From positions 14,629 to 78,628 of the forward strand of contig NZ_JASNRA010000024.1 of assembly GCF_030411955.1 (NCBI RefSeq): a stretch of 64,000 nt of DNA, read 5' to 3'. The stretch is from Massilia sp. YIM B02443. GTDB lineage: Bacteria; Pseudomonadota; Gammaproteobacteria; Burkholderiales; Burkholderiaceae_D. The notes below the pieces were generated by a model. It ran no database searches, was not told where the DNA came from, and saw nothing but the letters and a program-made list of their open reading frames with translations. Numbering within the stretch: the stretch's first letter is position 1; every line of letters starts with the position of its first letter. Both the position numbers and the translations under genes were made by a program. Shown one piece after another: positions 33,259 to 41,138 of the stretch.

Positions 33259-35583
33259 CTAGATAGCCGCCAATACCGCTTCGATCGCTTCCACCGTCGC
33301 CGGCTTGGTCAAATGCCGATCGAACCCCGCCGCCGCCGTCTTCGCACGGTCGGCCTCGCCGCCCCAGCCGGTCAGGGCCACCAGCAGTATGCCGTCGTAG
33401 CGCCGCTGCGCGCGGATCTTCTGCGCCACTTCGTAACCCGACATGCCCGGCATCCCCAGGTCGAGGAACACCGCCTGCGGGTTCAAGCTGTCGAGCATGC
33501 GCAGCGCCTGGTGGCCGTCGTTGGCGACCGGCGCGCTGTGGCCGAGCAGGCCGAGCAGGGCGGCCAGGGTCTCGGCGGCGTCGCGGTTGTCGTCCACCAC
33601 CAGCACGCGCAGCCCGGCCCGCGCAGCCGGCTCGGGCGCGGCGCCGGAGGCCGAAGACGGCGCCGCCCCCGGCAGTGCCGGCGCCAGCGGCAGGCGCACC
33701 GTGAACACGCTGCCGGCATTGGTCCCGGCGCTTTCCGCGCGCACCGTGCCGCCATGCAGCTCGACCAGGCTGCGCACCAGCGACAGGCCGATGCCGAGTC
33801 CGCCTGATCCCGGCTGCTGGGTCTGGCCAACCTGGGTGAACATGCCGAACACCTGTTCCAGCGCTTCCGGCGCGATGCCGATGCCGTTGTCCGACACCGC
33901 CACCACCGCCTGGTCGCCGTCGCGCTCGGCCGCCAGCATGATGCGCCCGCCCTTGGGCGTGTAGCGCGCGGCGTTGTTGAGCAGGTTGCTGACCACCTGC
34001 GTCAGGCGGGTCGGGTCGGCGTCCAGGGTCAAGGGTTCGTTGGGCAGGCGCACGTCGAACCCGTGGCGCGCGGCTTCGATCAGCGGCAGGCTCGATTCGA
34101 CCGCGGCCGACAGCACCGCCGCCAGGTCGACCCGTTCGCGCCGCAGCGCGATCTGGCCGCGCGTGATGCGCGCCACGTCGAGCAGGTCGTCGACCAGGTT
34201 GACCAGGTGGCCCAGCTGGCGTTCCATGATGTCGTGCACCCGCGCCACCGCCGCCGTGCCTTGCGCATCGGCGGGCGCGCGGCGGATGAACTGCAGGCCG
34301 CTGCGGATCGGCGCCAGCGGGTTGCGCAGCTCGTGCGCCAGCGTGGCCAGGAATTCGGTCTTGCGGCGGTTGGCCTCGGCCAGGTCGTGCGCCATCTGGC
34401 GCAGTGCTTCCTCGGACTGGCGGCGCGCCGTGATGTCGTTGAACAGCACCGCCACCCGGCGCTGCCCATGGCCGCCCAGGCGAGCGGCATAGACGTCGTA
34501 CCAGCGCCCCAGCGCGCGCGCCTCGTTCTCGAAGCGTACCGCTTCGCCGGTCTCGGCCACCTGGCCATAGATGTCGAACCAGTGCTGTTCGTGGCCCGGC
34601 GCCAGCTGGCGGATGGTCTTGCCGACCGCGTCCACCAGGCCGGTGTGCTTGATGAAGGCCGGATTGGCCTCGATGAAACGGTAGTCGCACGGCTTGCCGT
34701 GGGCGTCGTACAGCATCTCGATCACGCACAGGCCTTCGTCGATCGAGTCGAACACGGTGCGGTAGCGCTCTTCGGTGGCGGCCAGTTCCTGCTCGGCCTC
34801 GAGCTGGCGCGTGGCGTCGATCACCACGCCGCGCAGCTCGTGCACCGCGCCGTGCTGCTCGACATGGCCGCGAGCGATTACCCAGCGCCAGCCGCCATCG
34901 GGACGGCGCACGCGGTAGGTCGAGGCATAGCCGCCCTTGTTGGCGACGGCGAGGTCGATCTGGGCCTGGGTGGCGCCGACGTCGTCGGGATGGATCGCGG
35001 CCAGGTAGCTGGCCAGCGGCGCCCGCCCGCGCGCGTCGTGGGGCACGCCGAACAGTTCGGCCATGCGCATGTCGGCGTCGACCCGGTCGGCGCCGACTTC
35101 CCAGGTCCAGACGCCGAGCTCGGCCGCCTCGATGATGCTTTCCAGCCGCGCCTGGGTCTGCACCAGCGCCAGTTCGGCGCGGCGCCGCTCGACCTGGCTG
35201 TCGAAGGCGTCGATGTAGAAGCGCGCCTTGGCGCGCAGGATGGTCGGCGACAGCGGGTCGTGCAGCACCGCGATCGCGCCCGCTTCGTACAGCTGCTCCT
35301 GGTCGAACGGCGCCGGCTGCGGCAGGCCGATCGCGACCAGCGGAGTGTGCAGGGCGCGCGGATGGGCGCGCAGGGCGCGCACCGCGGCCAGCATGCCCGG
35401 GGCGTCGCCCGAATAACCGACCAGGATCAGCGCGAACGCGCGCTCGTCGATCCTGGCCAGGCCTTCCTCCAGCGTCCAGGCGCGCTCGACCGTCTGCCCC
35501 AGTTCGCTTGCCACCTGCATCAGCAGCGGATCGTCGATCTCGCGCCGGCACACGAACAGGATGCTGCCGCGGCCGCTCAGCAT
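33259..35583 (-). CDS. Hybrid sensor histidine kinase with PAS domains
   Basis: A 774-residue cytoplasmic protein without membrane helices. Order: a receiver-like N-terminal domain (5-125) that lacks the usual acidic pocket, a PAS domain (145-262; PAS_3-type with IHPDD and RRPDGGWRWV), a second PAS (270-388), HisKA with FLATLAHELRNPLAPI (His417), HATPase with NLLNNAARYT, DNGIGI and GLGIGLSLV, and a C-terminal receiver with VVDDNRD and Asp708 in FLDLGMPGMSG. It should pass phosphate internally to its own receiver and then to an unlinked partner. No response regulator gene is adjacent, so it is an orphan. No clear ribosome site precedes the start. Confidence 0.88.
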   Translation of the reverse strand: MLSGRGSILFVCRREIDDPLLMQVASELGQTVERAWTLEEGLARIDERAFALILVGYSGDAPGMLAAVRALRAHPRALHTPLVAIGLPQPAPFDQEQLYEAGAIAVLHDPLSPTILRAKARFYIDAFDSQVERRRAELALVQTQARLESIIEAAELGVWTWEVGADRVDADMRMAELFGVPHDARGRAPLASYLAAIHPDDVGATQAQIDLAVANKGGYASTYRVRRPDGGWRWVIARGHVEQHGAVHELRGVVIDATRQLEAEQELAATEERYRTVFDSIDEGLCVIEMLYDAHGKPCDYRFIEANPAFIKHTGLVDAVGKTIRQLAPGHEQHWFDIYGQVAETGEAVRFENEARALGRWYDVYAARLGGHGQRRVAVLFNDITARRQSEEALRQMAHDLAEANRRKTEFLATLAHELRNPLAPIRSGLQFIRRAPADAQGTAAVARVHDIMERQLGHLVNLVDDLLDVARITRGQIALRRERVDLAAVLSAAVESSLPLIEAARHGFDVRLPNEPLTLDADPTRLTQVVSNLLNNAARYTPKGGRIMLAAERDGDQAVVAVSDNGIGIAPEALEQVFGMFTQVGQTQQPGSGGLGIGLSLVRSLVELHGGTVRAESAGTNAGSVFTVRLPLAPALPGAAPSSASGAAPEPAARAGLRVLVVDDNRDAAETLAALLGLLGHSAPVANDGHQALRMLDSLNPQAVFLDLGMPGMSGYEVAQKIRAQRRYDGILLVALTGWGGEADRAKTAAAGFDRHLTKPATVEAIEAVLAAI

Positions 35584-35706
35584 GGCGCGCCGCCCGGCGC
35601 TCTGGAAAGGAAAATCGGTCGCGGCAAAGTGAAAGGGCCTGCAAATATGGACATTGCGGCAATGTATGTCGCAGGACGGGCGCTGTCAACGCCCGTTTGC
35701 CGGGAT

Positions 35707-35997
35707 TCAGGACTTGTCGGGCACCGGCTGCGTCGCCGGCGGGGTCTTGAGGGCGTCCGGCAGGGCGTCGGCGATGCCGTCCGGCGCCTGGCCGATTCTG
35801 CGCGCCTGGTCCGAATTCTGGTCGAGGCTGACTTCTTCGGCGACGTCGAAGCGGCCGTCCTCGGCGCCGTCGTCGCCCGGCAGCAGGTTGTCGGAACGGT
35901 TGTCCTGGCCGCCCGCTGCCGGCTGGCCTTGATCCGGACTCTGCGGCGCCTTTTGCTGCGCGCCCTGGCTGGATTTCTGCTGGTTGGAATCGCTCAT
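35707..35997 (-). CDS. Small hydrophilic, probably disordered protein
   Basis: A 96-residue protein rich in Gln, Asp, Ser, Pro and Gly, starting MSDSNQQKSSQGAQQ. It has no hydrophobic segment. AGGAG lies 7 bases before the ATG at 35997. I do not recognise a family; composition resembles small hydrophilin-like stress proteins. Similar in style to the protein at 61366-61764. Confidence 0.6.
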   Translation of the reverse strand: MSDSNQQKSSQGAQQKAPQSPDQGQPAAGGQDNRSDNLLPGDDGAEDGRFDVAEEVSLDQNSDQARRIGQAPDGIADALPDALKTPPATQPVPDKS

Positions 35998-36086
35998 GCT
36001 GGTCTCCTGATGACGATTTGACATGTGGCGATTATGTCCCAGGCCATGGCCGCCGGGCGCACGGTTCGAGCCCGGCCGACCAGCGG

Positions 36087-36356
36087 CTAGCGCTCGCGTT
36101 CCTTTCGCGGCAGGTTCTTTTCCAGGATCGCCCAGATGATCAGACCGTAGGCCAGCAGCCGGATCAGGTAGTGCAGCGGCGAATCCTCGCCGCCGCCGTC
36201 GCGCATCACCGCATAGATCCGGTGCAGGCCTTCGATCGCGAACGACAGCGCGAAATACAGGAAGAACCGGTCGCCGCTGCTGCGCCAGAAGCGCAGGAAG
36301 AACAGGGCGATGGTCAGGGAAGCCATGGCGATCGCGCCGGCCAGCAGAAAGCTCAT
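36087..36356 (-). CDS. Small membrane protein (probably DUF5985), gene 3 of a trio
   Basis: An 89-residue protein with three hydrophobic segments: 1-22, 31-48 and 64-80. It starts MSFLLAGAIAMASLTIALFF and ends in a charged tail (PRKERER). Its shape is the same as that of the preceding gene product, with a similar WRSSGDRFFLYFALSF stretch; I believe both belong to DUF5985, but only from memory. AAGGAG precedes the start. Function unknown. Confidence 0.65.
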   Translation of the reverse strand: MSFLLAGAIAMASLTIALFFLRFWRSSGDRFFLYFALSFAIEGLHRIYAVMRDGGGEDSPLHYLIRLLAYGLIIWAILEKNLPRKERER

Positions 36357-36359
36357 CGC

Positions 36360-36620
36360 CTACTCCTTTTCGTAGATCAGTCCGTACAGCAGCAGCAGGC
36401 AGGCGACCAGCGCGCTGGCCTGGCGCCAGGGCAGCAGGTCGACCTGGGTCGGGAACACCACCTTGTCCAGCAGGAGAAGGAAATTATTCAGCGTCATCAC
36501 CGCAAAGCAGGCGCCGCTCCAGAACAGCAGGCGGTAGCGCGTGCGCCGGTAGCTGGCCAGCAGCAGCCAGGTGCAGGCCAGCGAGGTCAGCATGCAGAGA
36601 GTGTAGATCAGTTCGCCCAT
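36360..36620 (-). CDS. Small membrane protein (probably DUF5985), gene 2 of a trio
   Basis: An 86-residue protein with three hydrophobic segments. The pattern TSLACTWLLLASYRRTRYRL followed by LFWSGACF parallels the next gene's FFLRFWRSSGDRFFLYFALSF, suggesting an ancient duplication. It sits 3 bases upstream of that gene and 11 bases after the gene at 36632, so the three are one transcription unit. Function unknown; the two proteins may form a complex in the inner membrane (inference). Confidence 0.65.
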   Translation of the reverse strand: MGELIYTLCMLTSLACTWLLLASYRRTRYRLLFWSGACFAVMTLNNFLLLLDKVVFPTQVDLLPWRQASALVACLLLLYGLIYEKE

Positions 36621-36631
36621 ATGGATGCGCC

Positions 36632-37033
36632 TCAGGCGTCCTTTCGCAGTCGGAACGCGTCGGCGAACTGCTGCGCCTTGCGGTCAAGGGAAGAGTGGAT
36701 CAGGTGGGTGATGTCGACCAGCTGGCGTGCGTAGACCTCGGCCAGGCGGTCGATCCGTTGGCGCAGCGCGTCGTCCGGCGCATAGCAGCACAGGATGGGT
36801 CTGGTCCCCGGTCCGGATGCATCGCAGCGGCGCGCCATGCCGGCGGTGCACAGGGCGTCGAGCAGGTCCTGCGCCACGCGCTCGCGCACGTACAGCCGGC
36901 CGGCCAGCATGGTGCCGTCCCACTCGCAGCCGGGATCGGCGCGCAGCAGCAGCAAGGCTTCCAGGAAGGGGACGGAAGGCACGCTGGTCAGCACAAAGCG
37001 GCGTACGTCTTCCGGAATCGGCGGGGTGGTCAC
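36632..37033 (-). CDS. Hypothetical protein, gene 1 of a trio with two small membrane proteins
   Basis: A 133-residue soluble protein. Residues 8-70 read like a winged-helix fold (VSFLEALLLLRADPG-type start, GTMLAGRLYVRERVAQDLLDAL, then a wing), followed by a helical C-terminus (RIDRLAEVYARQLVDITHLI). The best start is a GTG at 37033; no clear ribosome site supports it. It could be a regulator of the two membrane proteins or a soluble partner (inference). Confidence 0.6.
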   Translation of the reverse strand: MTTPPIPEDVRRFVLTSVPSVPFLEALLLLRADPGCEWDGTMLAGRLYVRERVAQDLLDALCTAGMARRCDASGPGTRPILCCYAPDDALRQRIDRLAEVYARQLVDITHLIHSSLDRKAQQFADAFRLRKDA

Positions 37034-37237
37034 GACAAACTAGTTTCCCAAAAGGAAAATCAACTTGAGAAAACGGCAATTTTAATCGATTGCGCGCCCA
37101 ACTGCCCAGTCAATCGTGCGCGTCTGTGTGGCATGCATAGCGGCCACGCCTGCGTGCATGGGCACGTCCCGGAATTTTTATGCTTGAGTAATCTCAAACA
37201 GCTAAAATGCCGGGTCTCTTAAATATTGTCTTAAGTC

Positions 37238-38038
37238 ATGTTTCGTCACACCCTCCGCCGCCTGGCCAGCGGCTTAGCCGCTGCCGGCATGCTCGTCGCG
37301 GCCAGTCTCGCGGCCGCCGGCGCCCAGGCCGCCAGCTGCCCGGTCCATTACCTGGACGGCCGCCCTCCCGAAATCCGCAACCAGAAGCTGAATGCCGCCA
37401 CCCGTGAGCTGTGCTATGGCGTGTTCGGCATCGTCCATTCCGGCGTCACCCGCACCCCGCTGTGGTCGGCCGAATACCTGCGCGCCGATAACCTCGACCG
37501 CGCCAAGGGCCTGGACCGCGACGACAAATTCCATCCGGAAGGGCGGCTGCCGCGCGGGCAGCGCGCCGAGCTGTCAGACTATGCGCGCAGCGGCTTCGAC
37601 CGCGGCCACCTGGCGCCCAACGCCGACATGCCCGACCGCCGCACCCAGCGCGAAAGTTTTTCGCTGGCCAATATGGTGCCGCAGGACCGCGACCATAACC
37701 GCCACATCTGGGCCCCGATCGAAGGCGCGGTGCGCACCATGGCCAAGAAGGAAGGTTCGCTGTACGTGATCACCGGCCCGGCCTTCCTCGGCGCCAACCT
37801 GAAGAAGGTCGGCAACGTGATCGTGCCGAGCCACATGTACAAGGTGGTGTACAGTCCGCGCCAGAAGGCGGCCGCCGCCTGGTTCACCGAGAACCGCGGC
37901 GACGCCCCGATCAATGTGATTCCCGTGGCCGAACTGGAACGCATCGTCGGCATCGAACTGCTGCCGTCGCTCAGCCAGCAGCAGAAGGAACGCATGCTGC
38001 GCCTGCCGAAGATCAAGGGGCGCAAGAACCGCTCGTAA
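37238..38038 (+). CDS. Secreted DNA/RNA non-specific endonuclease (NUC1 type)
   Basis: A 266-residue protein with a signal peptide (residues 1-31, ending GAQAA) and the beta-beta-alpha-metal nuclease domain: FDRGHLAPNADM holds the DRGH catalytic His, and SLANMVPQDRDHNRHIW holds the metal-binding Asn. It should cut DNA and RNA without sequence preference, in the periplasm or outside the cell. No immunity gene of the NuiA type is obvious nearby; a signal peptide would keep it away from cellular DNA. Confidence 0.88.
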   Translation: MFRHTLRRLASGLAAAGMLVAASLAAAGAQAASCPVHYLDGRPPEIRNQKLNAATRELCYGVFGIVHSGVTRTPLWSAEYLRADNLDRAKGLDRDDKFHPEGRLPRGQRAELSDYARSGFDRGHLAPNADMPDRRTQRESFSLANMVPQDRDHNRHIWAPIEGAVRTMAKKEGSLYVITGPAFLGANLKKVGNVIVPSHMYKVVYSPRQKAAAAWFTENRGDAPINVIPVAELERIVGIELLPSLSQQQKERMLRLPKIKGRKNRS

Positions 38039-38073
38039 CGGCATCGCCGCTACCTCAGAAGACTGGAGCTAAC

Positions 38074-38346
38074 ATGGGCAAGAAGATGAGCAAGAAGAAC
38101 GACAGTTTCACCCCGTTCGCCAACGAGGCGGACGTGGCCGGCATTGGCAACCTGATGCTGGAAAACCGGGTCGACCGCATCACCATCTCGGGCGACGTCG
38201 ACCTGACCGCCGACAAGCCGGGCCTGGAGCAGGCGCGCCGCCTGCACGCGCTGCTGGGCCAGGTCGTGGACGCGCTGGAAGCGCGCGAGCTGCCGGACCG
38301 GCTGCCGCCGCCGGAGGTGCAGACGATCGCCAATCCCTTCGCCTGA
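38074..38346 (+). CDS. Conserved hypothetical protein
   Basis: A 90-residue soluble protein: a basic start (MGKKMSKKND), then LMLENRVDRITISGDVDLTA, a helix (GLEQARRLHALLGQVVDAL) and a Pro-rich end. I do not recognise a family. DRITISGDVDLTADKPG is a well-formed beta-strand/turn pattern, and coding bias agrees with neighbours, so the gene is probably real. It starts 35 bases after the nuclease gene and may share its transcript. Confidence 0.6.
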   Translation: MGKKMSKKNDSFTPFANEADVAGIGNLMLENRVDRITISGDVDLTADKPGLEQARRLHALLGQVVDALEARELPDRLPPPEVQTIANPFA

Positions 38347-38636
38347 AGGTGTCCGGCCGGCTGTTTTAGCAAGGCAGTAGCCGGCTGGATATATCCCAAA
38401 TTTTTTAACTCCCCCTTGAGCTGGCTCAACCGTGCCGGCCATGCCGCGACGGCCATCGCCGGCTTCTTTCTTCCTCCATGTGTGCGGCGTTTCACTCTCA
38501 AACACCAGTTAATTGTCGGTAGTCAATGGTGCGCGAGCCTGAAGAGGAATGTTGTAATCTAGTTCACGAAAGCGCTCCAGACGATGCGGCTTTTTGCCGC
38601 GTGCAGGCGCCTGACCATTTCAATGGAGGAACGACC

Positions 38637-40886
38637 ATGCAACATACCCTTGTAGCGGTGTTCGACAACCGCACCGACGCACAGAGCGCCATGAACGAAC
38701 TGCTGTCGTCGGGCTTCACCCGTACCGACGTGCGCCTCTCCACCGGCGACGCCACCGATGACCTGAACGCTACCGGCAGCCTGGGCAGCGACGGCATCAG
38801 CGCCACCCGCGCGGCCGACCTCGACCGCAGCGCCGACGGCGACACCGGCATCACCGCCAGCATCAAGAATTTCTTCTCCGACCTGTTCGGTTCGGACAAT
38901 GCCGAACACGCCAGCCGTTACGAAGGCGCGGTCAACCGCGGCCATCACGTGCTGACCCTGACCGCCGACTCGCTGCCGGAAGTCGAGCGCGCCGCCGACA
39001 TCGTCGAGCGCTACGGTCCGACCGACATCGACGAAACCTCGTCGGGCACCCCCGGCATGGGCATGAGCGCCGGCGCCATGGGCCTGGGCGCAAGCGCGGG
39101 CATGCAGCAATCGTCGTCGATGTCGGCGCAGTCGGCATCGAACCTGGGCTCGGGCTCGGCTTCGTCGTCGCTGTCCGGTTCGGCCAACGCGTCCTCGCCA
39201 TCGTCGGTGCAGGCCGGTTCGATCCCGGAACTGGACAATCCGGGCGACCGCGGCCTGTTCCAGCAGCAGTCGATCAACCAGGCCGAGCCGATGGGAGGCA
39301 CCTACCAGGAGCCGCAGGGCCAGAGCGGCCTGACCGCCACCGGCGGCACCTCGCTGCAAGCGTCGACGCTGCGCGAAAATGCAGTGCAGGGCTCGTCGCT
39401 GGAAGGCACCCTGAGCAGCACCAGCACGAGCGGCACCAGCCCGCTGGCCGGCAGCTCGCTGGGCCAGGCGGCAGCCACCACCGGCTCGCAGCAGCGCGAT
39501 ACCGCGCTGGGCGGCACTGACACCATTGGCCTGGGCACCAGCGGTGCTTCTTCGACTTCCAGCTCGCTGTCGGGTTCGGGCAACCTGGACAAGCAGCGCA
39601 GCGGCACCCGCATCTTCTCGCGCGAACGTAACGACAGCTCGCTGAGCACCGCTTCGGGCTCGTCGCTGGGCTCGACCTCGGGCTCGTCGCTCGGTTCGGT
39701 CTCGGGCGCCTCTTCGGATGCGACCGGCACCTCGCTGAGCTCGTCGGGTTCGGCACTCGGTTCGACCTCGACCCCGGCCTCCCAGCCGACCTCGGGCCTG
39801 GCCGCCAGCTCGTCGACCGGCATGGGCATCGACGACGACAGCTACTACCGCCAGCACTTCGACAGCAACTACAGCGCCTCAGGCGCCAAGTACGACGACT
39901 ACCTGCCGGCCTACAGCTACGGCAGCGAATCGGCCCGTAGCGACCGCTACACCAACCGTGCCTGGGACGACGTCGAAAGCGACCTGCGCACCGACTGGGA
40001 AACCCGCAACGCGTCCAGCGCCGACCAGTCGACCTGGGAAAAGATGAAGAACGCCGTGCGCGCCGGCTGGGACCGCATCACCGGCGATGACGACGACGAT
40101 TACTACCGCAGCCACTACACCTCGAACTACGAGGGCAGCGGCGCAATGTACGACGACGTCAAGCCGGCCTATTCGTACGGCAGCGAAATGCGCAAGAGCG
40201 AGATGTACCGCAATCGTCCGTGGGACGACGTCGAGACCGACCTGCGTTCGGGCTGGGACAACCGCATCGACGGCCGCCGCGAATTCTCGACCACCGGCAG
40301 CGACAGCAGCGAACCGTCGACCTGGGACCGCGTCAAGAACGCCGTGCGCCACGGCTGGGACAAGATGACGGACGACGATGACAACGACGCCTACTACCGC
40401 AACCACTACAGCTCGACCTACGGCGCCACCGGCGGCTCGTACGACGAATTCCGCCCGGCCTACGCCTACGGCTCGAGCATGGCGCGCGACGACAAGTACC
40501 GTGGCCGCCAGTGGGACACGGTGGAAGCCGACCTGCGCAGCGACTGGGATACCCGCTATTCGACCGGCGGCCAGTCGACCTGGGAAAAGATGAAGGCCGC
40601 CGTGCGTCATGGCTGGGATCGCATGACCAATGACGACGATGACCTCTACTACCGCAACCACTGGAATTCGGTGTACGGCGCGGGTGGCGAGTCGTATGAC
40701 ACTTACCAGCCGGCGTATTCGTACGGTTCGACCATGGCGCAGAACGACAAGTACCGTGGCCGCCAGTGGAACGACGTCGAGAACGACCTGCGCACGGATT
40801 GGGATACGCGTTATCCGGCCGAGCAGTCGACCTGGGACAAGATGAAGTCGGCGGTGCGCGCGGGGTGGGATCGGATGATGCGCTAG
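38637..40886 (+). CDS. Large stress protein: GSP17M-like domain, Ser/Gly linker, four tandem repeats
   Basis: A 749-residue protein. Residues 1-125 (MQHTLVAVFDNRTDAQSAMN, LLSSGFTRTDVRLSTGD) resemble the general-stress-protein 17M domain. Residues 130-395 are low-complexity Ser/Gly/Thr/Ala. Residues 399-749 are four repeats of 84-95 residues, each with YYRxHY near the start, PAYxYGS, the core WDDVExDLRxDW or a close variant, and STWxKMKxAVRxGWDRxT at the end. No signal peptide or membrane helix. GGAGG precedes the ATG at 38637; the frame upstream is longer by 37 codons but non-native. Function unknown; acidic DDDD blocks between repeats could bind cations. Confidence 0.75.
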   Translation: MQHTLVAVFDNRTDAQSAMNELLSSGFTRTDVRLSTGDATDDLNATGSLGSDGISATRAADLDRSADGDTGITASIKNFFSDLFGSDNAEHASRYEGAVNRGHHVLTLTADSLPEVERAADIVERYGPTDIDETSSGTPGMGMSAGAMGLGASAGMQQSSSMSAQSASNLGSGSASSSLSGSANASSPSSVQAGSIPELDNPGDRGLFQQQSINQAEPMGGTYQEPQGQSGLTATGGTSLQASTLRENAVQGSSLEGTLSSTSTSGTSPLAGSSLGQAAATTGSQQRDTALGGTDTIGLGTSGASSTSSSLSGSGNLDKQRSGTRIFSRERNDSSLSTASGSSLGSTSGSSLGSVSGASSDATGTSLSSSGSALGSTSTPASQPTSGLAASSSTGMGIDDDSYYRQHFDSNYSASGAKYDDYLPAYSYGSESARSDRYTNRAWDDVESDLRTDWETRNASSADQSTWEKMKNAVRAGWDRITGDDDDDYYRSHYTSNYEGSGAMYDDVKPAYSYGSEMRKSEMYRNRPWDDVETDLRSGWDNRIDGRREFSTTGSDSSEPSTWDRVKNAVRHGWDKMTDDDDNDAYYRNHYSSTYGATGGSYDEFRPAYAYGSSMARDDKYRGRQWDTVEADLRSDWDTRYSTGGQSTWEKMKAAVRHGWDRMTNDDDDLYYRNHWNSVYGAGGESYDTYQPAYSYGSTMAQNDKYRGRQWNDVENDLRTDWDTRYPAEQSTWDKMKSAVRAGWDRMMR
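39831..40883 (+). repeat. Four tandem coding repeats (about 255-285 bp each)
   Basis: Units: 39831-40085, 40086-40370, 40371-40631 and 40632-40883. Unit 2 is longer by about 10 codons just before STW. All begin with a run of Asp codons and Tyr-Tyr-Arg. Units differ enough in DNA sequence to be old rather than newly amplified. Confidence 0.85.
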
Positions 40887-40962
40887 GCGCATCGGATGAT
40901 ACGCTGGAGTGCCGGAGCAATGCCGGCACACCACTCGCCATCGCATTTTAGTCAGCTTGAAG

Positions 40963-41071
40963 ACCGTCGTCCCCGCGAAGGCGGGGACCCAAGTTTACTT
41001 CGCACAGCCACTCTCGTTGACTTTAGTGGTACGCGACGTACTTGGGTCCCCGCCTGCGCGGGGACGACGGT
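40963..41071. repeat. REP-like palindromic element, copy 2
   Basis: Arms ACCGTCGTCCCCGCG and CGCGGGGACGACGGT are exact complements, and the rest of the arms (AGGCGGGGACCCAAGT) and the inner stem GCCACT / AGTGGT match copy 1 at 33112-33213. It lies between the convergent stress-protein and M16 protease genes. Confidence 0.8.
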
Positions 41072-41138
41072 TTTCAGGATAGTGGGGATGGTTAGACGCT
41101 GACCATGTGCAGACAGCGCCAACGCAGTCCACGCAGAC

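Noticed and set aside
39600..39780. Repeated short units that look like a CRISPR array
   Set aside because: They are Ser/Gly codon runs (TCG, GGC) in frame within the stress protein; no regular spacer length.
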